From Peptostreptococcaceae bacterium pGA-8 (lineage in GTDB: Bacteria; Bacillota; Clostridia; Peptostreptococcales; Anaerovoracaceae), in contig FONK01000006.1 of assembly GCA_900112915.1 (NCBI GenBank), positions 55,675 to 119,674 of the forward strand: a stretch of 64,000 nucleotides of DNA, read 5' to 3'. Both the position numbers and the translations under genes were made by a program. The notes below the pieces were generated by a model. That model did no database searches. It was given only the letters and a program-made list of their open reading frames with translations, and was not told where the DNA came from. The stretch's first letter is position 1. Each line of letters starts with the position of its first letter. Below are positions 58,153-64,000 of this stretch, in pieces.

Positions 58153-58201
58153 GAATTCTGTATTCTTACGATATTATTATTATGAAAGGATGGTTTCAAA
58201 T

Positions 58202-59518
58202 ATGAGTTCAAGTGCTAAGCATTTGCAAAGCATCGACGCCGGACATTACAAGAACACGGCAGGATCGGCAACAGAAATTATGCCAATTCCCGACCTGGTT
58301 AAGATTTCCATGTCACAGCATATCGGTGCTCCATGTAAACCTCTTGTTTCAAAGGGAGATACAGTTAAGGTAGGACAGCTTATAGGTGATACTGACGCTT
58401 TTGTTAGCGCTCCGATTCACTCCAGCGTTTCAGGTACTGTAAAAGCCATTGAAACTCAAAGATCCGCTGTTGGTGGAGAAGACACTCTTGTAGTTATTGA
58501 ACCTGACAAGAAGCAGGAGCTGTGTGAAGACATTAAAGTTCCTGAAGTAGAAAATCTGGAAGGCTTTGTAAAGGCTATAAGAGCCAGTGGTCTGGTAGGT
58601 CTTGGAGGTGCCTCCTTCCCTACACACATTAAGTTTAATCCAAGAAATATTGACGATGTACATACCTTAATCGTCAATGCTGCAGAATGTGAGCCTTTCA
58701 TTACTTCTGACCATAGATTGATGCTTGAGGATACTCAGGATTTAATTGATGGTATGGTATTGGTGATGAAGTATATAGGTCTTGACGAAGGATATATCGG
58801 CATCGAAGAGAACAAGCCGGATGCAATTGCTTTGTTAGACAAGATGCTTGCTGAGCAGGGACATGACAATATTCACACATTTACTTTACAGGCAAGATAT
58901 CCAAAGGGAGCAGAGAGAGTTCTGGTTTACGAAATTACAGGAAAGCACATGGCGGCAGGAGTATTACCGGCTGACCTTGGCGTTATTTTGTCAAATGTTA
59001 CTTCAATTGCTTTTGTCGGAAAATATTTCAGAACAGGTATTCCGCTAACATCAAAGAGAATGACCGTAGATGGAGACGCTGTTAATCAGCCTAAGAACAT
59101 TATTGCTCCAATTGGAACAATGATTTCTGATGTAGTTGAGTTCTGTGGCGGCTATAAGACACCTCCTAAGAAAATTCTTATGGGTGGACCTATGATGGGT
59201 AGAGCCATCTTCTCGGATCAGATGCCTATAGTTAAAAATAACAACGCAATTTTAGTATTTAGTAAAGAAAAGGCAACTATTCCGGAAGAAACTGCATGTA
59301 TAAATTGTGGACGATGCCATGCTGCATGTCCATTCAACCTAATTCCAACTGCATTGGCTGACGCCTATGAAGAAAGAGACGCTGAGAAGCTGGACGAGCT
59401 TCAGGTTATGCAGTGCATGGAATGTGGAAGCTGTTCGTATGTATGTCCGGCTAGAAGACCTCTTGGTTTCTTAAATAAGCTTGGTAAGGGCGTAGTAAAG
59501 GAGGCTGGAATTAAATAA
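58202..59518 (+). CDS. rnfC: Rnf electron-transport complex subunit C
   Basis: 438 residues; peripheral subunit that exchanges electrons with NAD+/NADH. An N-terminal barrel, an NADH/flavin-type domain (SGLVGLGGASFPTHIKF, the NuoF-like glycine motif) and two [4Fe-4S] clusters in CINCGRCHAACP and CMECGSCSYVCP. The start is the ATG of MSSSAKHLQ with AAAGGATGG upstream; a longer frame covers the promoter. First of six rnf genes overlapping or abutting, so stoichiometric synthesis is likely. Confidence 0.96.
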   Translation: MSSSAKHLQSIDAGHYKNTAGSATEIMPIPDLVKISMSQHIGAPCKPLVSKGDTVKVGQLIGDTDAFVSAPIHSSVSGTVKAIETQRSAVGGEDTLVVIEPDKKQELCEDIKVPEVENLEGFVKAIRASGLVGLGGASFPTHIKFNPRNIDDVHTLIVNAAECEPFITSDHRLMLEDTQDLIDGMVLVMKYIGLDEGYIGIEENKPDAIALLDKMLAEQGHDNIHTFTLQARYPKGAERVLVYEITGKHMAAGVLPADLGVILSNVTSIAFVGKYFRTGIPLTSKRMTVDGDAVNQPKNIIAPIGTMISDVVEFCGGYKTPPKKILMGGPMMGRAIFSDQMPIVKNNNAILVFSKEKATIPEETACINCGRCHAACPFNLIPTALADAYEERDAEKLDELQVMQCMECGSCSYVCPARRPLGFLNKLGKGVVKEAGIK

Positions 59519-60504
59519 TGGATAAGAAAGCATATAATAATTTAAGCGTATCATCAGCTCCACATCTGGTGACAGGCCTTGATACATCCAAAACAATGGC
59601 TTGGGTTTTAGCTGCCCTTGCACCGTCACTTTTAGTAAGTATTTATGTATTCGGTTTCAGAGTGCTAATCTTAACCATCGTATGTATTGCCGCAAGTGTA
59701 GGCTTCGAATGGCTATACAATAAGATTACTAATAAAACACAGACTGTAACGGATTTAAGTGCCGCTTTAACAGGAGTACTTATTGCCTTCAATGTTCCCT
59801 CAAGCCTTCCATATTGGATGGCGGTTGTAGGCTGCTTCGTTGCAATCGTTATTGTTAAGCAGCTTTATGGCGGTCTTGGAAGAAATGTTGCCAACCCGGC
59901 TATCGTTGCAAGAATCGTGCTTTTCGTTTCTTTTGCCACTCAGATGACTACTTGGCCGCTTCCTAGAATGATGAATGTTACAGATGCTGTAACCGGTCCT
60001 ACACCCCTTGGACTTCTGAAGGGCGGAAGTGTTGAGGACCTGCCGTCCAACATGGAAATGTTCCTGGGATTCATTGGTGGATCAATGGGAGAAGTCAGTG
60101 CAATTGCACTTCTTATCGGAGGACTTCTCTTAATCTTCAAGAAGATTATCCTTCCACATACTCCTGTTGCATTTATTGGAACTGTATTTGTATTTGCTCT
60201 TGCATACTATGGAATAAAGGGAGATGCCAATGCACTTCAGATGGCTATCTTCCATGTTCTTGCAGGTGGTGTTATGCTCGGTGCCTTCTTCATGGCAACT
60301 GACTATGTAACAACTCCTATTATGCCAATGGGTAAAATCATCTTCGGTATCGGATGTGGTATATTGACAATGGTTATCAGACTTTGGGGTGCATATCCTG
60401 AAGGAGTTTCATTCTCAATTCTGTTAATGAACATTCTTTCACCACAGCTTGATGCATTTTTAATTAAGAGAAATGTTGTAGGAGGTGTTAAGCGTGAAAA
60501 ATAA
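59518..60504 (+). CDS. rnfD: Rnf complex subunit D
   Basis: 328 residues, about ten membrane helices; ion-conducting and flavin-carrying. The covalent FMN threonine is expected in DAVTGPTPLG, where the Thr is present although the usual SGAT is GPT. DYVTTPIMPMGK is conserved. TAATG overlap with rnfC. Confidence 0.95.
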   Translation: MDKKAYNNLSVSSAPHLVTGLDTSKTMAWVLAALAPSLLVSIYVFGFRVLILTIVCIAASVGFEWLYNKITNKTQTVTDLSAALTGVLIAFNVPSSLPYWMAVVGCFVAIVIVKQLYGGLGRNVANPAIVARIVLFVSFATQMTTWPLPRMMNVTDAVTGPTPLGLLKGGSVEDLPSNMEMFLGFIGGSMGEVSAIALLIGGLLLIFKKIILPHTPVAFIGTVFVFALAYYGIKGDANALQMAIFHVLAGGVMLGAFFMATDYVTTPIMPMGKIIFGIGCGILTMVIRLWGAYPEGVSFSILLMNILSPQLDAFLIKRNVVGGVKREK

Positions 60505-61066
60505 TAACACTTTCAAAGAATATGTAGCACCTATCGTTGTGCTTGTGGCTATCTGTCTTGTTATTACAGCAGCTCTTGCAGCAACCTATGGTGTAGCTAA
60601 ACCGATTATTGACACTAACAGCAAAAAAGCCGCAGATCAGGCCAGAACCGAATTGCTGCCGGAGGCTGATGCATTTACAGCATATGATGGAGAATTGGTT
60701 GTGGCTGAAGAAGGTAAGGTTTTCGTTGAGGACTGTTATGTAGCTGACAATAAGACCGGTGTTGTGATAACTGTTAAAACTAAGAGCTTCGGTGGTCTTC
60801 TTACTGAAATGATAGGTATCGATAAGGATGGTAAGATTACCGGTGTCAAGGTTACTAACCATGCAGATACTCCCGGTTTAGGAACCAAGGCTCATACTGA
60901 AGAGCATCTTAAACAGTATAAGGGTATCGATAAACTGACAAGCCCGTCAGCTAAAGATGAGCCGGCAATTGACCACATTACCGGTGCTACAATTTCATCC
61001 AACGGAGTTCACTTCGGTGTATATGCTGCTTTAGAGCAGTTCAACAAGATGGGAGGCATTAAATAA
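60494..61066 (+). CDS. rnfG: Rnf complex subunit G
   Basis: 190 residues; one N-terminal membrane helix and an external FMN-binding domain. The flavinylation motif is TGATISSNG near the C-terminus (Thr carries FMN). GTG start at 60494 with GGAGG eight bases upstream, overlapping rnfD by 11 bases; an earlier GTG lies within the ribosome site. Confidence 0.95.
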   Translation: MKNNNTFKEYVAPIVVLVAICLVITAALAATYGVAKPIIDTNSKKAADQARTELLPEADAFTAYDGELVVAEEGKVFVEDCYVADNKTGVVITVKTKSFGGLLTEMIGIDKDGKITGVKVTNHADTPGLGTKAHTEEHLKQYKGIDKLTSPSAKDEPAIDHITGATISSNGVHFGVYAALEQFNKMGGIK

Positions 61067-61743
61067 TGGGAAAGAAACTAGCCATCTTAACTAAAGGTAT
61101 AATCAAAGAAAACCCGGTGCTTGTATTGCTGTTGGGAACATGTCCTACACTGGCAACAACAAGCTCAGTTCTTAACGGACTTGGAATGGGTGTTTCCGCA
61201 ACGGCAGTACTTATCTGCTCAAATATTGTAATTTCACTACTTAGGAATATTATTCCCGACAAGGTTAGAATCCCTTGCTACATTGTAGTTATTGCAGGAT
61301 TCGTAACAGTTGTTCAATTGCTGCTTCAGGCATTCGTGCCGTCACTATATGCTTCACTGGGACTGTTTATTCCGCTAATCGTAGTAAACTGCATCATCCT
61401 GGGAAGAGCGGAAATGTTCGCAAGCAAGAACAATCCGTTTGATTCGGCTCTTGACGGAATTGGAATGGGTATCGGTTTTACACTTGCCCTCGGTTGCATG
61501 GGTGCAATCAGAGAATTCTTCGGTGCCGGTACACTGTTTGGAGCAAAAATCCTGGTTGGTCATATTGAACAGATGGGAATCTTTAACCTGGCTCCGGGCG
61601 GATTCTTTGTTTTCGCAATTCTAATTGCAGCTGTTAACTACTTTACAAAAGATAAGAGCAAACTTAACAGACAATTTGGTTGTGCAGATTGCCACATGAG
61701 TGCGGTTTGTGGACAACAAGAAGCTGGAAAGGAGGCTAAATAA
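61066..61743 (+). CDS. rnfE: Rnf complex subunit E
   Basis: 225 residues, six membrane helices, homologous to RnfA. Starts with KGIIKENPVLVLLLGTCPTLA; in this family the Cys of GTCP-type and ILG segments help bind an intramembrane [2Fe-2S] cluster with RnfA. A cysteine-rich C-terminal end (GCADCHMSAVCG) is unusual. One-base overlaps on both sides. Confidence 0.94.
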   Translation: MGKKLAILTKGIIKENPVLVLLLGTCPTLATTSSVLNGLGMGVSATAVLICSNIVISLLRNIIPDKVRIPCYIVVIAGFVTVVQLLLQAFVPSLYASLGLFIPLIVVNCIILGRAEMFASKNNPFDSALDGIGMGIGFTLALGCMGAIREFFGAGTLFGAKILVGHIEQMGIFNLAPGGFFVFAILIAAVNYFTKDKSKLNRQFGCADCHMSAVCGQQEAGKEAK

Positions 61744-62321
61744 TGGTTGGAATTATTACTATCATAATGAGCATGGTACTTGTTAACAACTATGTATTGG
61801 CTCAATTCCTTGGAATTTGTCCTTTCCTTGGAGTTTCCAAGAAATTGGATTCTGCATTTGGTATGGGTGTTGCAGTAGTATTCGTAATGGTACTGGCAAC
61901 TGCAGCAACATGGCCAATTATGCAGGTGCTAAATAGCTTTGAAATAGGTTACCTACAGACAGTTGTATTCATCTTGATCATTGCAGCTCTTGTACAGCTG
62001 GTTGAAATGATGCTTAAGAAGTATATCCCGTCCCTTCATAAGGCTCTTGGTGTATACCTTCCTCTGATTACAACAAACTGTGCGGTTCTAGGTGTTTGTA
62101 TTTCAAATATAGATGCAAACTACAACTATATTGAATCACTTTTCAATGCTTTCGGTGCCGGACTCGGCTTCCTGCTTGCAATGGTGCTGTTTGCAGGCGT
62201 TCGTCAGAAAATTGAGGGCGGAAAAGGCGTTCCGGAAGCATTCAAAGGCGTTCCTATTACATTAATTACAGCAGCTATGCTTTCCATGGGCTTCATGGGA
62301 TTCAGCGGTCTGTTCCAGTAA
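61743..62321 (+). CDS. rnfA: Rnf complex subunit A
   Basis: 192 residues, six membrane helices. NNYVLAQFLGICPFLGVSKK and LITTNCAVLGVC are conserved; the cysteines pair with RnfE to hold the intramembrane cluster. One-base overlap with rnfE; rnfB follows after 12 bases. Confidence 0.96.
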   Translation: MVGIITIIMSMVLVNNYVLAQFLGICPFLGVSKKLDSAFGMGVAVVFVMVLATAATWPIMQVLNSFEIGYLQTVVFILIIAALVQLVEMMLKKYIPSLHKALGVYLPLITTNCAVLGVCISNIDANYNYIESLFNAFGAGLGFLLAMVLFAGVRQKIEGGKGVPEAFKGVPITLITAAMLSMGFMGFSGLFQ

Positions 62322-62333
62322 GGAGGTCATAGA

Positions 62334-63221
62334 ATGTTAACACCAATTTTAATTGTAGTAGCAATCGGCCTTGTAGCGGCAGCTATGTTGACTCTTGCAT
62401 CAAAGGTATTCTTTGTACCTGTTGATGAAACCTTTGCGGAGCTTCGTGCGGAGCTTCCGGGTGCCAACTGTGGTGCTTGCGGCTATGCGGGATGCGATGA
62501 CTATGCTAATGCTATGGCTGAGGACAGAAGCTTAAGCTGTTCAAAATGTCCTGTCGGAGGCGCCGATGTTGCAGCAAAGCTGGCAGAAATCCTAGGGGTT
62601 GAGGCCGGCTCAGCTGACAGGGAGGTTGCAGTTGTAATGTGCTATGGTACAGACAGTGCAACAAAGAAAATAATGGAATACGAAGGCGTAAAGACCTGCG
62701 TGGCTGCAAAACAGTTCTTCGGTGGACTTTCAGCTTGTCCACACGGATGTATCGGTCTGGGAGATTGTGAATTTGCTTGCCCATATAATGCTATAAAGGT
62801 TATTGATGGGGTTGCACAGGTGGATAGAAACGCATGTGTCGGATGTGGTCTATGCGCTAAGGCTTGTCCAAACAGCGTAATCAGAATTTCAACTGAAAAG
62901 AATAAAAATATCGTTCAGTGCAGGAGCATTGAAAAGGGCGGAGTTACTCGAAAGGCTTGTACAAACGGATGCATCGGGTGCAAGAAGTGCGAGTCGGTTT
63001 GCAAATTTGATTCTGTTCATGTTGAGAATAACCTTGCATTTATTGATCCTGAGAAATGCAAGAACTGCGGAATGTGCAGCAAGGTATGCCCTACAGGAGC
63101 TATTGTAAATATGAGAAAGCCGCCTGTAAAGAAGGCAGCGCCTGCTAAGCCGGCAGCTGCAGAGGCACCTAAGGCAGCAGAGTCTCCAAAGACAGAGACG
63201 CCTGCACCACCGGCTTCATAA
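62334..63221 (+). CDS. rnfB: Rnf complex subunit B
   Basis: 295 residues; ferredoxin-oxidising subunit. An N-terminal membrane helix, the GANCGACGYAGCDDYA cluster domain, then three further ferredoxin-type motif regions (CVGCGLCAKACP, CIGCKKCESVCK, CKNCGMCSKVCP) plus Cys in between, so about six clusters as in clostridial RnfB. A Pro/Ala/Lys-rich tail of about 35 residues closes the protein. GGAGG precedes the ATG. Confidence 0.96.
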   Translation: MLTPILIVVAIGLVAAAMLTLASKVFFVPVDETFAELRAELPGANCGACGYAGCDDYANAMAEDRSLSCSKCPVGGADVAAKLAEILGVEAGSADREVAVVMCYGTDSATKKIMEYEGVKTCVAAKQFFGGLSACPHGCIGLGDCEFACPYNAIKVIDGVAQVDRNACVGCGLCAKACPNSVIRISTEKNKNIVQCRSIEKGGVTRKACTNGCIGCKKCESVCKFDSVHVENNLAFIDPEKCKNCGMCSKVCPTGAIVNMRKPPVKKAAPAKPAAAEAPKAAESPKTETPAPPAS

Positions 63222-63240
63222 TTCAATCAAAAAATGTATG

Positions 63241-63278
63241 AGACCATAAAGTGTTTGCTTTATGGTCTTTGTTTATTT
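63241..63278 (+). terminator. Terminator of the rnf operon
   Basis: AGACCATAAAG (63241-63251) pairs with CTTTATGGTCT (63258-63268), perfect 11 bp, followed by TTGTTTATTTT. Confidence 0.9.
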
Positions 63279-63322
63279 TAAACTCTAATATGATTTTTAA
63301 CTAACTTTTCAAAACTTCTTAT

Positions 63323-63360
63323 ATGCCGGTATAGCCTGTCTTTACAGGCATTTCCGGCAT
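63323..63360. repeat. Double inverted repeat near the mobile-element edge
   Basis: ATGCCGG (63323-63329) with CCGGCAT (63354-63360) encloses GCCTGT (63334-63339) with ACAGGC (63344-63349). It may end the integrase transcript or belong to the element end. The T run (TTTTG) lies on the plus-strand side. Confidence 0.6.
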
Positions 63361-63420
63361 TTTGTATATCGGGAGATACTCACATAATTTCTTAAATCCG
63401 CTTGTGTTTTCGCTTTGAAA

Positions 63421-63440
63421 GGTAGTAAAGAAGTAGTAAA
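63421..63440 (-). repeat. Tandem GTAGTAAA repeats (candidate integrase arm sites)
   Basis: GGTAGTAAAG and AAGTAGTAAA in direct tandem, ten bases apart, just after the integrase stop. Tn916-family elements carry similar AAGTAGTAA-type arm sites near their ends (from memory, unverified). Confidence 0.55.
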
Positions 63441-63454
63441 ACCTCTCTTTTCCT

Positions 63455-64000
63455 TTAAGCCGCCAGTCTGAAAAATTCCGCCTGTGCGCTGTCAAAGGTG
63501 GCGTGTGCGTAATAGTTCAGGGTCATGGTAATGTTGGCGTGTCCCATAAGATACTGTAAGGCTTTTGGATTCATTCCCGCATTTGCCATTTTGGTACAGA
63601 ATGTGTGCCGCAGGGTATGGGGCGTTGTTATCGCCGGCAAGGATTCCTCATGGCTTTTGTTATACTTTTCTACCAACCTGCGAAACATAGCATCATAACT
63701 GGTACAAATTTTCGGTGTTCCACTCCTTGTAAGAAAGAGGAAGCCTGTATAACCATCAACGGTAAAATCATTGCTTTTCCTGTTTTGCAGCACTCTCTGT
63801 AAGGCTTCAAGCACGCGGTCGCTCATTGGAATTTTGCGAATACCGTTGTCCGTTTTCGGTGTTTCAATGCGGTAGGACTTTTTCCCGAAGTATTGAAGCT
63901 GATGATCCACATTGATTGTCCGATTCTCAAAATCAATATCTCTGTCCGTTAGTCCGCAAAACTCGGAGATACGAAGCCCTGTTCCAAGCAGAATGATAAG
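63455..64000 (-). CDS. Tyrosine integrase of a Tn916/Tn1549-like element (5'-partial)
   Basis: The frame is open to the window edge; about 181 C-terminal residues are visible. Catalytic residues: Arg in GTGLRISEFCGL, His-x-x-Arg in HTLRHTFC, the GHANITMT histidine, and Tyr in LNYYAH. The phrase AGMNPKALQYLMGHANI is typical of Tn916/Tn1549-type conjugative transposon integrases. A GTG at 63910 is not the true start because the Arg motif lies before it. It marks the edge of an integrated element, most of which is beyond base 64000. Confidence 0.92.
   Translation of the reverse strand, partial: LIILLGTGLRISEFCGLTDRDIDFENRTINVDHQLQYFGKKSYRIETPKTDNGIRKIPMSDRVLEALQRVLQNRKSNDFTVDGYTGFLFLTRSGTPKICTSYDAMFRRLVEKYNKSHEESLPAITTPHTLRHTFCTKMANAGMNPKALQYLMGHANITMTLNYYAHATFDSAQAEFFRLAA

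Noticed and set aside
58055..58201. A longer rnfC start
   Set aside because: It would cover the divergent promoters and the ArsR operator; the internal ATG has a ribosome site and gives the family length.
63910..63910. GTG as the start of the integrase
   Set aside because: The conserved catalytic Arg (GTGLRISE) lies upstream of it in the same open frame, so the gene continues beyond the window.

Overview
The window reads as chromosomal DNA of a low-to-moderate G+C, anaerobic member of the Clostridia (Bacillota). This rests on an Rnf ion-pumping complex in the order C-D-G-E-A-B, a two-subunit NAD-linked dihydroorotate dehydrogenase (PyrD plus PyrK), a Firmicute-type L10 leader, strong AGGAGG ribosome sites, and AGA/AGG-rich arginine codons. 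The species cannot be named from sequence alone. No rRNA, tRNA or CRISPR array was recognised.

Layout. 1-2626: a sigma-54 enhancer-binding regulator (5' end outside the window), a textbook sigma-54 promoter and an alanine/sodium symporter. 2774-8618 (minus): a compact pyrimidine operon, pyrC-K-D-F-E-B-I, with a clear sigma-A promoter and a short leader. 8792-19008: housekeeping and envelope genes (cvpA, tadA, an Ig-like membrane protein, ispE, a GntR regulator, an HtrA protease, DUF1934, DUF1846, a ClC chloride transporter and an LCP wall-polymer ligase).

19035-50554 (plus) is one long information-processing block: rpmG-secE-nusG-rplKA-(L10 leader)-rplJL, rpoBC, rpsLG-fusA-tuf, then the S10-spc-alpha cluster from rpsJ to rplQ, including secY, adk, map, infA and rpoA. 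Several genes begin downstream of the longest open frame; the start was chosen by ribosome-site spacing (nusG, rplJ, rpoB, rpsL, rplX, rpsZ, map, infA). The promoters of rpoB, rpsL and rpsJ share an unusual TTGCA-type -35, and most sub-operons have structured leaders, so regulation is probably layered at promoter and RNA level.

50612-50995 holds the most unusual item: a complete cobalamin riboswitch with its own consensus promoter and intrinsic terminator, but no B12-related gene behind it. The next gene is pcrA, which has its own promoter, followed by ligA. 55461-57977 (minus) is a metal-efflux operon (ArsR regulator, separate HMA metallochaperone, Zn/Cd-type P-type ATPase) divergent from the rnf operon (58202-63221). 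The right edge (from about 63270) enters a mobile element whose Tn916/Tn1549-like tyrosine integrase is cut by the window end.
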